Assembly: GCF_009765275.1 (NCBI RefSeq)
Contig: NZ_VOPH01000003.1
Coordinates: 62,001 to 126,000, forward strand
Length of the DNA: 64,000 bases
Direction: 5' to 3'
Source: Chachezhania sediminis
GTDB taxonomy: Bacteria; Pseudomonadota; Alphaproteobacteria; Rhodobacterales; Rhodobacteraceae
A program made the position numbers and the translations under genes. The notes beneath the pieces were generated by a model. That model made no database searches and had not been told where the DNA came from. It worked only from the letters and a program-made list of their open reading frames with translations. Positions 38,107-46,945 of the stretch are shown here, one piece after another. Position 1 is the first letter of the stretch; the number at the start of each line of letters is the position of its first letter.

Positions 38107-39627
38107 CTAGAAGAACCCCAGCTTGTTCGGGTTGTAGCTGACCAGCATGTTCTTGGTCTGCTGATAGTGGTCCAGCATCATCTTGTGGTTTTCGCGCCCG
38201 ATGCCGGACTGCTTGTAACCGCCGAAGGCCGCGTGTGCCGGGTAGGCGTGGTAGTTGTTGATCCAGACGCGGCCGGCCTCGATCTCGCGGCCGAAGCGAT
38301 AGGCGCGGGTGCCGTCACGGGTCCAGACGCCGGCGCCCAGGCCGTACATCGTGTCATTGGCGATCTGCAGCGCCTCTTCTTCGGTCTTGAAGGTGGTCAC
38401 CGACACGACCGGGCCAAAGATCTCCTCCTGGAAGACCCGCATCTTGTTGTGGCCCTTCAGGATGGTCGGCTGGATGTAGAACCCGCCCGACAGTTCGCCG
38501 TTGAAGCGTTCGGCATCGCCGCCCACCAGCACCTCGGCGCCTTCTTCCACGCCGATGGTCAGGTAGGACATGATCTTGTCCTGCTGTTCCCGGCTGGCCT
38601 GCGCGCCGACCATGGTGTCCAGTTCCCGCGGATCGCCCCGCTTGATCGCCTTCACCCGGGCAATGCAGCGTTCGATGAACTTCTCGTAGATGTCTTCCTG
38701 GATCAGCGCGCGGCTGGGGCAGGTGCAGACCTCGCCCTGGTTGAAGGCGAACAGGACGAAGCCCTCGACCGCCTTGTCGAGGAAAGCGTCGTCTTCGGCC
38801 ATCACATCCGAGAAGAAGATGTTGGGCGACTTGCCCCCCAGCTCCAGCGTCACCGGGATCAGGTTCTTGGTCGCGGCCTTCATGATGATGCGGCCGGTTT
38901 CCGTCGATCCGGTGAAGGCGATCTTGGCGATGCGCGGGGATTCAGCCAGCGGGCTGCCGACCTCGGGGCCCATGCCGTTGACGATGTTCAGGACACCGTC
39001 GGGCAGAAGGTCGGCGATGCATTCCATCAGCACCATGATTGCGGCCGGGGTCTGTTCGGCGGGCTTCATCACGATGCAGTTGCCCGCCGCCAGCGCCGGC
39101 GCCAGCTTCCATGCCGCCATCAGGATCGAGAAGTTCCAGGGGATGATCTGGCCCACGACGCCCAGCGGTTCGTGGAAGTGATAGGCCACGGTGTCGTTGT
39201 CGATTTCCGACATCGCGCCTTCCTGGCCCCGCAGCACGCCGGCGAAATAGCGGAAGTGGTCCACCGCCAGCGGGATGTCGGCGGCCATCGTCTCGCGGAT
39301 CGGCTTGCCGTTGTCCCAGGTTTCCGCGGTCGCGATCAGTTCCAGGTTTTCCTCGATCCGGTCGGCGACCTTCAGCAGGACGTTCGACCGTTCGGCGGCC
39401 GGGGTCTTGCCCCAGGCGTCCTTGGCGGCATGGGCCGCGTCCAGGGCCAGCTCGACATCCTCGGCGGTGGAGCGGGCGACTTCGCAGACCTTGGCGCCGG
39501 TGATCGGGGTGATGTTGTCGAAGTACTGGCCCTTCACCGGGGCCACGAACTTGCCGCCGATGAAGTTGTCATAGCGGCTCTTGAAGGGCGAGGTGTACTC
39601 GGCCGTGACCTGGGTCAGTTCGTTCAT
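38107..39627 (-). CDS. NAD-dependent aldehyde dehydrogenase
   Basis: This 506-residue enzyme oxidises an aldehyde to its acid with NAD. Key residues are catalytic Cys301 in FNQGEVC and Glu262 in LELGGKSP, with the Rossmann glycine motif FTGSTETG. Length and sequence fit the AcoD/ExaC group that acts on acetaldehyde and related short aldehydes. ATG 39627 follows AGGAGG. The GAF/Fis-type regulator just upstream on the same strand probably controls it. It ends 69 bases before a strong hairpin. Confidence 0.93.
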   Translation of the reverse strand: MNELTQVTAEYTSPFKSRYDNFIGGKFVAPVKGQYFDNITPITGAKVCEVARSTAEDVELALDAAHAAKDAWGKTPAAERSNVLLKVADRIEENLELIATAETWDNGKPIRETMAADIPLAVDHFRYFAGVLRGQEGAMSEIDNDTVAYHFHEPLGVVGQIIPWNFSILMAAWKLAPALAAGNCIVMKPAEQTPAAIMVLMECIADLLPDGVLNIVNGMGPEVGSPLAESPRIAKIAFTGSTETGRIIMKAATKNLIPVTLELGGKSPNIFFSDVMAEDDAFLDKAVEGFVLFAFNQGEVCTCPSRALIQEDIYEKFIERCIARVKAIKRGDPRELDTMVGAQASREQQDKIMSYLTIGVEEGAEVLVGGDAERFNGELSGGFYIQPTILKGHNKMRVFQEEIFGPVVSVTTFKTEEEALQIANDTMYGLGAGVWTRDGTRAYRFGREIEAGRVWINNYHAYPAHAAFGGYKQSGIGRENHKMMLDHYQQTKNMLVSYNPNKLGFF

Positions 39628-39760
39628 GGTGTCCTCCTTGACGCCTCGGCTCCTCCGCCGGGGTTACAGGGAATGTGACACCGGTCAGGCCGCCTGTCGG
39701 CCGGCGCCGGGGGGCAGATCCGGGCAACTGTCTCAGGGTTGAGACAGTTCGGGGCCCGCT

Positions 39761-40714
39761 TCAGCCGATATTCAGCCGTTTCATGCGCCGGTAGAGCGTC
39801 GCGCGTCCGATCCCCAGCGTCCTGGCGGCCTCGGACACGTTGCCCCCGGCGCGCGTCAGGGCGCGAATCACGGCGGCCCGTTCGGCCTTTTCGAACCCCG
39901 TGGGCCCATCCTCGCGACCGAAAAGGTCGGAGGCGGGCAGGGCGGAGATTGGCCCGGTCGCGGCCAGGCCAAAGGCCCTCCGCGCGCCACGGGTTGCGCC
40001 CAGCACGATGTCGTTGGGATCGACGGCCAGCAGCATCGCGGCTTCGGCATCGTCGGTATCGGCCACGATGACACGGGCGCCGGGGAAGGCGGCGCGGAAC
40101 GTTTCCACCTCGATCTGCTTGGCGGTCTGGGCGACCATGGCAGCGATCAGGCGGTTGAAGCCTTCGGTCTGGTCGGCGCGGGCGGACGACACGTCCAGCG
40201 CGCCGATCAGCTCTCCCTCGGCGCCGAAGATCGGCGCGTCCATGCAGCTCATCGCGGTATTGCGAGCGTGGAAATGTTCGTCGCGGTGGATGATGATGCG
40301 CCGCGCCTCGGCGATGCAGGTGCCGATGCCGTTGGTTCCTTCCGACGCTTCGGACCAGTCCGAGCCGGGCGCCAGGCCCCAGGCGTGGAAAACTCTTAGG
40401 TCGGCATCCGCCGCGCGGGAGGCCAGAACGACGCCTTCCGCATCCGTCAGCATCACGCCACAGCCCGAGGCGCCGACCAGCTGGTGCAGCGCGTCCAGCT
40501 TCGGCGCCGCCACCCGCAGCATGGTGGCGGCCCGGTCCAGCCGTCCCGACAGCGCGCCGGCGTCGATCCGATGCACGGCCCGTTTCTGGGCGGGGTCCAG
40601 CTTGTAATGGTCCAGCGACCGGCGCCAGGACGCGGCCAGCCGCGACCGGGCGGCAGCGCCGGGATCGGTCGCGATCTCCACGACGCGGGCAACATGTTGA
40701 GAAGCTGTAGCCAA
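39761..40714 (-). CDS. AcoR-like regulator with GAF and Fis-type HTH, no AAA+ domain
   Basis: This 317-residue regulator has a GAF sensor (about residues 50-190, LHQLVGASGCGVMLTDAEGVVL and SEASEGTNGIGTC). A Fis-type helix-turn-helix lies at the end (ALTRAGGNVSEAARTLGIGRATLYRRMKRL). The sigma-54-contacting AAA+ domain normally found between them in AcoR is missing, so it cannot activate sigma-54 in the usual way. TTG 40714 is chosen as start because GGAGGAGAAGG precedes it and the upstream in-frame extension is Arg/Pro-rich and unlike protein. It is 133 bases upstream of the aldehyde dehydrogenase gene. Confidence 0.82.
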   Translation of the reverse strand: MATASQHVARVVEIATDPGAAARSRLAASWRRSLDHYKLDPAQKRAVHRIDAGALSGRLDRAATMLRVAAPKLDALHQLVGASGCGVMLTDAEGVVLASRAADADLRVFHAWGLAPGSDWSEASEGTNGIGTCIAEARRIIIHRDEHFHARNTAMSCMDAPIFGAEGELIGALDVSSARADQTEGFNRLIAAMVAQTAKQIEVETFRAAFPGARVIVADTDDAEAAMLLAVDPNDIVLGATRGARRAFGLAATGPISALPASDLFGREDGPTGFEKAERAAVIRALTRAGGNVSEAARTLGIGRATLYRRMKRLNIG

Positions 40715-41044
40715 GACCCTTCTCCTCCCTTTCGTGGAACATAGACCACAAATTGCCATCGGGGAATGTCCCTTGGCAGGACGGGCACCCGGCCGCCGGG
40801 GCAGGGGGCCGCGGGGTGGCCCGTTCGTCGCCGTCCATACACGTCCCATGCCCGTCCATGCCCAATCCGTGCCCGCCAGCGCCCGTCCCTGCCTTCCCGT
40901 GACGGGCTCGACAAGCGGGGTGCGCGGGCCCGGTCCCGACGGCCGCAAGGGCGTGATGGATCGCATCGGAACTATACGCCTGCGCATTTAAGTCTGGCCT
41001 TTTGGCCTGTCTGGGCAGAAGGAAGGGGGCGGGGCGGCAATCCC
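40715..41044. other. Divergent promoter region with short GC-rich repeats
   Basis: This 330-base gap separates the leftward regulator from the rightward membrane protein. A stretch near 40835-40895 repeats CGTCC and CATGCCC units (GTCCCATGCCCGTCCATGCC). Frames crossing it are Arg/Pro-rich and not convincing. No clear promoter was picked out. Confidence 0.5.
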
Positions 41045-42520
41045 GTGGCGGATGCGGCCCCGACGACGATCCCAGACAGGGCCCCTATCTTGGCACCAGA
41101 CCACCACCCGTCCCGACCCCCCGATATCGAACTGCCGACGGGCCTGCCCCTGTCCGCCATGACGATGCTGGCGCTGGTCGCGGCCACGCTGGCCTGGATC
41201 TTTGGTGCGGGCGCGTGGTCGGCGGCCCTGGGCGGACCGCTGATCTTGCTGTTCATGGGGCTGGAATGGAAACGTCTGGCCCGGGTGGCGAAGGTGCTCG
41301 CCCTTGCCTCGGGCGCGGTCGTGATCCTGGTGGCGGGCTTGGGCAAGCTGACCCTGGCGGGCCTGGTCGAGGCGACGGACCGCGCGATGTTCCTGACCGC
41401 CTTCGTGACGGTGCTGGGCTTCCTGCAATCGGCGGCGCGAAGCTCTCCCATGATCCGGCGTTGCGGGCATGTGCTGGTCCACCAGCCCCCTGGCCGGCGC
41501 TATCTGGTTCTGACCTCGGGCGGGGCGCTGTTCGGGATGCTGCTGAACCTGGGCGGCGTCAATCTTCTTGCCAACATCGTCCAGCAGGGGGTGGAGGCGA
41601 ACCGCCCCACCGCCGGGGACCGGATCGCGGACATCCGGCTGAAACGGATGTCGCTGGCGATCCTGCGGGGCTTTGCCACCGTGCCGATGTGGTCGCCCGT
41701 GGCGGTGACGCTGGTCATCCTGCTGTCGTCCATGCCGGACCTGAAATGGGCGCAGATCGCGCCCTACGGGATCTGCCTGAGCCTGGCCTATCTGGGGCTG
41801 GGCTGGGCGGTGGACCGGCTGACCTATCCCGCCCCGTCGCGGGGCGCGGCCAGCGGCCGGCCCGAGCCGCTGACCCCGCTTCTGAACCTGGTCGTGCTGG
41901 CGGTCGCGCTGCCGGGCGGGGCGTTGGCGGTGTCGAGCCTTCTGTCAATCAGCCTGATCAGCGGGCTGGTGCTGATCGTGCCGGTCTTTTCGATCCTCTG
42001 GATCTTCCTGCAGATGCGCGGGACGGTGGACCGGCCGCTGGCCCGGACATGGGGCCGCCTGCGCCATGTGACCCTGCCGTCCTTGTCGGAAATGCACTCC
42101 GAGATCGGGATTTTCGCCGCGTCCTCCTTCATTGGGGTGCTTCTGGCCCCGGTCGTGGACGTGGAAGCCACGGGCGAATGGATCCGGGCCATCGGCCTGA
42201 ACTCCGGAAGCATCCTGATGCTGGCCTTCTGGTTCATCGCGGGCCTTGGCATGCTGGGGCTGAACCCGATCCTGACGGTCACCATCGCGGTCGAGGTGCT
42301 GCCCCACATCCCCGACCTGGACATGGACCCGCTGACGGTGGCCATCATGGCCACCTGTTCCTGGGCCTGGATCGTCAATTCCGGCCCCTTCGCGGCCTCG
42401 ACCCGGATGCTGGGGCGGATCATCGGGCACGAACCGGGGGAAATCGCGATGCGCTGGAACGGCAGCTACTGCGTGGCGCTGTTTGTCCTTCTGTCGGCGG
42501 GTCTTCTGGCCTTCGGCTAG
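41045..42520 (+). CDS. Polytopic membrane protein, unknown transporter
   Basis: This 491-residue protein has about ten or eleven hydrophobic segments, for example LALVAATLAWIFGAGAWSAAL, AVVILVAGLGKLTLAGLV and SILMLAFWFIAGLGMLGL. A conserved-looking loop, GGVNLLANIVQQGVEANR, follows the fourth or fifth. It resembles a permease, but I do not recognise the family. The start is GTG 41045 behind AGGGGGCGGGGCGG; the frame extends upstream as an Arg-rich shadow. A MarR gene follows after 124 bases, so drug or acid stress export is possible but unproven. Confidence 0.75.
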   Translation: MADAAPTTIPDRAPILAPDHHPSRPPDIELPTGLPLSAMTMLALVAATLAWIFGAGAWSAALGGPLILLFMGLEWKRLARVAKVLALASGAVVILVAGLGKLTLAGLVEATDRAMFLTAFVTVLGFLQSAARSSPMIRRCGHVLVHQPPGRRYLVLTSGGALFGMLLNLGGVNLLANIVQQGVEANRPTAGDRIADIRLKRMSLAILRGFATVPMWSPVAVTLVILLSSMPDLKWAQIAPYGICLSLAYLGLGWAVDRLTYPAPSRGAASGRPEPLTPLLNLVVLAVALPGGALAVSSLLSISLISGLVLIVPVFSILWIFLQMRGTVDRPLARTWGRLRHVTLPSLSEMHSEIGIFAASSFIGVLLAPVVDVEATGEWIRAIGLNSGSILMLAFWFIAGLGMLGLNPILTVTIAVEVLPHIPDLDMDPLTVAIMATCSWAWIVNSGPFAASTRMLGRIIGHEPGEIAMRWNGSYCVALFVLLSAGLLAFG

Positions 42521-42644
42521 GGTCAGGGCACCGGGGGACCCCGACGTCAGTCTGGAATTCCCGGTCTTAAATTCGCGGGGCCGAGAGGCTACCTGACCGG
42601 TGCCGCGACCCTGTTGCCGGCGCGAAGTGAAGGAGCCTCGCCGC

Positions 42645-43106
42645 ATGACCGAAGACCAGCAGACCGAAAACGCCGTGGGCCTGATCTTCCAGCACGTCGC
42701 GCGGCTGCGCAATCGGCTTTACGACCGGGGCGTCGAAGGGCATGGCCTGACGTCGGCCCAGGTCTATGCGATCAATCACCTGTTCCGGCAGGACGGCCGG
42801 TCGCAGGTGGAACTGGCCGGGCTGCTGGGGATCGGGACGGTCGCGCTCAGCGGGCTGGTCGACCGGATGGAAGGCGCCGGCTGGGTCGCCCGCCAGCCCG
42901 ATCCGAAGGACCGGCGGACCAAACGGATCTGGCTGACCGATGCCGCCCGCGCCAAGCGCCCCGCACTGGAGAAGGCGGCGAGGGCCGTCAACGACACCTC
43001 GCTGGCGGGGTTCAGCCCGGAGGAGGTCGAAACCCTGCTGGACATGCTGCGCCGTGTGCGGACCAACCTGACAGAGGCGCTCGATCCCCCGGCCGGGACG
43101 GGCTGA
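42645..43106 (+). CDS. MarR-family transcriptional regulator
   Basis: This 153-residue protein has a winged helix typical of MarR: LTSAQVYAINHLFRQDGRSQVELAGLLGIGTVALSGLVDRMEGAGWVARQPDPKDRRTKRIWLT. Helices at both ends would form the dimer interface. It starts at ATG 42645 behind AAGGAG. The DRRTKRI wing is complete. It probably senses a small aromatic or other ligand and may control the membrane protein upstream or the DUF2218 gene downstream. Confidence 0.9.
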   Translation: MTEDQQTENAVGLIFQHVARLRNRLYDRGVEGHGLTSAQVYAINHLFRQDGRSQVELAGLLGIGTVALSGLVDRMEGAGWVARQPDPKDRRTKRIWLTDAARAKRPALEKAARAVNDTSLAGFSPEEVETLLDMLRRVRTNLTEALDPPAGTG

Positions 43107-43188
43107 CGGTCGCGCCGCACGATTGACTCGGCCTGGAAAACACGGCACCTCATGGGTTGTTGACTAAAACAATCGGAAAAGGGTTCCC

Positions 43189-43485
43189 ATGCTGTCTTCC
43201 ACCGGAACGTACGCGACGCCAAATGCGTCGAAATACCTGCAGCAGCTGTGCAAGCATTTCGCCCACAAGATCGAGGTCACCTATGACGTCAGGAAGGGCG
43301 AATGCGCGATGCCGCTGGGCCCGGCGACGATGACCGCGGACGAGGCGGTCTTTACCATCCATGTCACCGCCCCGGATGCGGACAGCCTGCCGCGGGCCAA
43401 GTCCGTCATGGACGAGCACCTGAAACGCTTTGCCTTTCGCGACGGGTTCGAGGCGATGACCTGGCAGGACGCGCCCGCCACCTGA
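43189..43485 (+). CDS. DUF2218 family protein
   Basis: This 98-residue protein shows the DUF2218 pattern: YLQQLCKHFAHKIEVTYDVRKGECAMPLG near the start and VMDEHLKRFAFRDGFEAMTW at the end. Members often neighbour siderophore or metal-uptake genes; none is present here. The function is not known. It converges on the universal stress gene, with 12 bases between their stops. Confidence 0.85.
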   Translation: MLSSTGTYATPNASKYLQQLCKHFAHKIEVTYDVRKGECAMPLGPATMTADEAVFTIHVTAPDADSLPRAKSVMDEHLKRFAFRDGFEAMTWQDAPAT

Positions 43486-43497
43486 CCAGAAGGCCCG

Positions 43498-44352
43498 TTA
43501 CCGGACCAGAAGGACGGACCGCTGGCAGGACCGCAGCATCTCGGTCGTGGTCGACCCGATGATCAGCGTGCGGATCCGCGAATGGCCATAGGCACCCATG
43601 ACCAGCAGGTCATAGCCCGACAGGTCCACGAATTCGGCCAGGGCCGTATCCGGCTTGCCCGAGATCACCCCGGACGTCGCCGCCAGCCCGGCCGCATCCA
43701 GCGTCGCCTCGGCGTCGTCCAGTCCGCGGCGGGTCTCCTCGGTCGAGGTGCCGATGGTGACCACGTGGACATCCAGCCCCCGATAGAGCGGCGTCCGCGC
43801 GACATGCTCGACCGCCTTCCGGGACGAGACGCCGCCGTCATAGGCGATCAGCACCTTCTCGATGGGGCGGAACTTGCGGGCGACGGCCATGACGGGGCGC
43901 TTGCTGGCCCGCACGACGCGTTCCAGGTTCGATCCCAGATGCGCCTTGGCGAAATCTGCGGCCTCGCCCCGTTTGCCGATCACCACGAAATCGGCGTCCT
44001 GTTCGCGGTCCATGACCGTGTCGACCAGGTCGCCGTGGAAGAGGCGCGTGGTCACGTCGGTCACGCCCGCATCGGTCACGATCTTCTGCGCGTCTTCGAG
44101 GATGGCGCGGCCCTGCTGGCTGACCAGCTTGGCGCGTTGCGCGTCCAGCTCCGCCAGCTCGCCCAGAAGCTGCGACCGCGCGCCAAGGGCGAGGGAGCCG
44201 GAATAATCCTTCTTCTCTGCCCCTTCGCGCCGGCCCAGCACGTGGATCAGTTCCACCGCGCAACCGGTGCGCCCCGCGACCCAGGCCACGTGGTCGCAGA
44301 CGCTTTGCGAATAGATCGACCCGTCGACCATGGCGATGATCTTGTCGGTCAT
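43498..44352 (-). CDS. Tandem-domain universal stress protein
   Basis: This 284-residue protein has two UspA domains. The C-terminal one keeps the nucleotide-binding pattern G-2x-G-9x-G-S (MGAYGHSRIRTLIIGSTTTEML), while the N-terminal one has a changed version (VIGKRGEAADFAKAHLGSNLE). UspA proteins bind ATP and help cells survive starvation and oxidative stress. It lies 14 bases upstream... in the same direction as, and just after, the SulP transporter gene, so the two may be cotranscribed with the transporter first. Confidence 0.88.
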   Translation of the reverse strand: MTDKIIAMVDGSIYSQSVCDHVAWVAGRTGCAVELIHVLGRREGAEKKDYSGSLALGARSQLLGELAELDAQRAKLVSQQGRAILEDAQKIVTDAGVTDVTTRLFHGDLVDTVMDREQDADFVVIGKRGEAADFAKAHLGSNLERVVRASKRPVMAVARKFRPIEKVLIAYDGGVSSRKAVEHVARTPLYRGLDVHVVTIGTSTEETRRGLDDAEATLDAAGLAATSGVISGKPDTALAEFVDLSGYDLLVMGAYGHSRIRTLIIGSTTTEMLRSCQRSVLLVR

Positions 44353-44366
44353 GGCTCTGCCCTCCC

Positions 44367-45857
44367 TTAATGTGTGCCCAGCGTGTCGAGCGCACCGGGT
44401 TTATCGTGGATGGCCAGCTTGTCGACAAGCGTCTCGGACGCGCGGTTCATGCCGACGATTTCGACCTGCGCGCCCTCACGGCGGAACTTCAGGACCATCA
44501 TGTCGATGGCCTGGACGGAAGAGATGTCCCAGATATGCGCCTCGGACACGTCCAGGATCACGTTCTCGGGCGCTTCGCGGAAGTCGAAGGCGTTCTGGAA
44601 ATCCTCGACCGAGGCATAGAACAACTGACCTTCGACCTTGTAGGTCCGGGTCCGGCCGTCGCCGCTCAGATGCGAGGTCACACGGAACAGCTGGCTGATC
44701 TTGGCGGCGAAGAAGATCCCCGACAGGAGCACGCCGACCAGCACGCCGATGGCCAGGTTGTGGGTATAGACCACGGTCGCCACGGTCGCGATCATGACGA
44801 TCGAGGACGACCGCGGATGCGTCTTCAGGTTCTTGATCGACGACCACGAAAACGTCCCGATGGACACCATGATCATGACCGCCACCAGCGACGGCATCGG
44901 CATGATCTTCACGAAGTCCTGCAGCGCCACGACAAGGATCAACAGGAAGACACCCGCCACGAAGGACGACAGCCGCCCCCGCCCGCCGGATTTCACGTTG
45001 ATCATAGACTGGCCGATCATGGCACAGCCGGCCATGCCGCCGATGAAGGCGGTGGCGGTGTTGGCCAGACCTTGCCCGATGCACTCCTGATTGCGGTTCG
45101 ACGTGGTGTCGGTCAGTTCGTCCACCAGGTTCTGGGTCATCAGGCTTTCCATCAGGCCCACGATGGCGATGGCGGCGGAATAGGGCAGGACGATCAGCAG
45201 CGTCTCGAAGGTCAGCGGCACGTCGGGGATCAGGAAATGGGGCCAGGTGGCCGGCAGCTCGCCCATGTCGCCCACGGTGCGGACATCGACCTTCAGGAAC
45301 CAGACCAGCCCGGTCAGCACGACGATGTTGACAAGGGGCGACGGGATCGACCTGGTCACGCGCGGCAGAAGGTAGATGATCGCCAGGCCCAGGGCTACCA
45401 GCGGGAAGGTCATCCATGTGACCTTCGACGGGTCAAGTTCGGGCAACTGCGCCAGAAAGATCAGGATCGCCAGCGCGTTGACGAAGCCGGTCATCACCGA
45501 TTTCGACACGAAGCGCATCAACTGCCCCAGTTTCAGCACGCCCATGCCGATCTGCAGCAGGCCCGCCAGCACGGTGGCGGCCAGCAGGTATTCCAGCCCG
45601 TGATCCTTGACCAGCGTGATCATCAGGACGGCCGTGGCGGCGGTGGCGGCCGAGATCATGCCGGGTCGCCCGCCCACGATGGCCGTGATCACGGCGATGG
45701 AGAAGCTGGCGTAAAGGCCGACCTTGGGATCGACACCGGCGATGATGGAAAAGGCGATGGCCTCGGGGATCAGCGCCAGGGCCACCACGATGCCGGACAT
45801 GACGTCACCGCGGATGTTTCCCGTCCATTGGCGGCGATAGGCGTCGAATGTGATCAT
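44367..45857 (-). CDS. SulP-family anion transporter with STAS domain
   Basis: This 496-residue inner-membrane protein has about ten to twelve transmembrane helices and a C-terminal STAS domain (from about residue 395; [24 protein letters not shown]). The SulP hallmark is visible in [28 protein letters not shown]. Substrates in this family include sulfate, bicarbonate and dicarboxylates. The adjacent universal stress gene recalls SulP-USP pairs of marine bacteria. ATG 45857 follows GGAG; a longer frame to 45890 exists. Confidence 0.92.
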   Translation of the reverse strand: MITFDAYRRQWTGNIRGDVMSGIVVALALIPEAIAFSIIAGVDPKVGLYASFSIAVITAIVGGRPGMISAATAATAVLMITLVKDHGLEYLLAATVLAGLLQIGMGVLKLGQLMRFVSKSVMTGFVNALAILIFLAQLPELDPSKVTWMTFPLVALGLAIIYLLPRVTRSIPSPLVNIVVLTGLVWFLKVDVRTVGDMGELPATWPHFLIPDVPLTFETLLIVLPYSAAIAIVGLMESLMTQNLVDELTDTTSNRNQECIGQGLANTATAFIGGMAGCAMIGQSMINVKSGGRGRLSSFVAGVFLLILVVALQDFVKIMPMPSLVAVMIMVSIGTFSWSSIKNLKTHPRSSSIVMIATVATVVYTHNLAIGVLVGVLLSGIFFAAKISQLFRVTSHLSGDGRTRTYKVEGQLFYASVEDFQNAFDFREAPENVILDVSEAHIWDISSVQAIDMMVLKFRREGAQVEIVGMNRASETLVDKLAIHDKPGALDTLGTH

Positions 45858-46185
45858 GGTCGCTCCGTCCGGTCTGTGTTCCTGGCGCAAGGCCCGGCCG
45901 GTCGCGTCCCGAAGGGGCCGGCGCCGGGGCCTTGGGGTCTGTCCGCTGATGTTTCAAGCCGCATAGACGCCGCAGTGCAGAATGCCAATGCGGTAATGCC
46001 CCGCGGGGGGACCGCAGGTCGGGGGCGTGCGCATCGCTGGGCGCGCGGGCGGCGCGTGGTTCCCGGCCGGTCATGTGAGAGGGGCCCGCGTACCCCGCGG
46101 GCGGGTCCGGCCCGCGGCCCCATGGGATCAGGCGTCGCCCGTACCGCCGCCGTAGGGCGCGTGGTCCCAACGCGCCATGACCGGC
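45858..46185. other. GC-rich gap without a gene
   Basis: This 328-base gap lies upstream of the SulP gene and downstream of the methyltransferase operon. It contains GGGCCCGCG/CCGCGGGC-type inverted repeats around 46084-46122, which may end the methyltransferase transcript. Open frames across it are Arg/Pro-rich shadows. No promoter could be named. Confidence 0.5.
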
Positions 46186-46941
46186 CTAAAGGTCGGACTT
46201 CCGGGCGACAAAGAAGCCGTAGCTGTACCAGGCGCCATAGCGTCGGTAGATCTCGATCTCCCGGCTTTCGGCCTCGATCATCCGGGCGGTGTCCGCGTCG
46301 CCCGGATGGGCCGTGCGCATCTCGGCAAAGCGCGCCTCGATGGGGTGATAGTAGTTCTCCATCCAGCAGGACGGATCCAGCGGGAAATAGCCCTGCAGGA
46401 CATAGCCCTCGCGCTCCAGCGCGGCGATGCGGTCCGGCACGGTCCCGATCCCAGGATAGGCCGTGGCCCAGAGATGCTGAAGCTCCGCCGGCCGGTCGGG
46501 CGTCAGCCAGCACAGGTCCGACACCGCCAGGATACCGCCCGGCTTCAGGTACCGCCGCCAGCGGGCGATGCCTTCGTCGAAGCCAAGGTTGTAGATCGCG
46601 CCTTCCGACCAGATCGCGTCCAGCGATCCGTCGGCAAAGGGCGGGGCGGTCATCGATGCCTCGACGCCCGTGACCCGGTCCGCCAGCCGGGCGGCATCTG
46701 CGCGCTGAGCCAGGCGGTTCAGGAAATCCGGCTGCACGTCGATGGCCGTGACCTCTGCCCCCAGCTCCGCCGCCAGGACCAGCGCCGAGGCACCGGTCCC
46801 GCAGCCCAGGTCGGCGATCCGCAGCGCAGGCGAAGGCGCCAGCCCGGACAGGGCGATCGCCTGGCGCGTTGCCTGATCGCTTCCGGGGCCCTGCCGGTCG
46901 GCGGGGCCGTGAAGGTCGACCAGGAAACGCAGGCGATCCAT
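46186..46941 (-). CDS. Class I SAM-dependent methyltransferase
   Basis: This 251-residue enzyme has the SAM-binding motif LRIADLGCGTGASALVLA near residue 42 and acidic motif II in VTAIDV. The later DAIWSEGAIYNLGF and LKPGGILAVSDL are typical of small-molecule methyltransferases. The substrate is unknown. The gene starts four bases after the stop of the TPP enzyme on the same strand, so the two form an operon. Confidence 0.87.
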   Translation of the reverse strand: MDRLRFLVDLHGPADRQGPGSDQATRQAIALSGLAPSPALRIADLGCGTGASALVLAAELGAEVTAIDVQPDFLNRLAQRADAARLADRVTGVEASMTAPPFADGSLDAIWSEGAIYNLGFDEGIARWRRYLKPGGILAVSDLCWLTPDRPAELQHLWATAYPGIGTVPDRIAALEREGYVLQGYFPLDPSCWMENYYHPIEARFAEMRTAHPGDADTARMIEAESREIEIYRRYGAWYSYGFFVARKSDL

Positions 46942-46945
46942 GGAC

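Noticed and set aside
37912-39678. A 588-codon plus-strand frame
   Set aside because: It is antisense to the aldehyde dehydrogenase gene, whose catalytic residues and ribosome site are clear.
40835-40895. Tandem regulatory repeats in the divergent promoter gap
   Set aside because: The CGTCC and CATGCCC units are irregular and may reflect GC-rich low complexity; no consistent spacing was found.
44370-46673. A 767-codon plus-strand frame
   Set aside because: It covers the SulP gene in antisense and is composed mainly of His, Asp, Gly and Arg, typical of a shadow frame.
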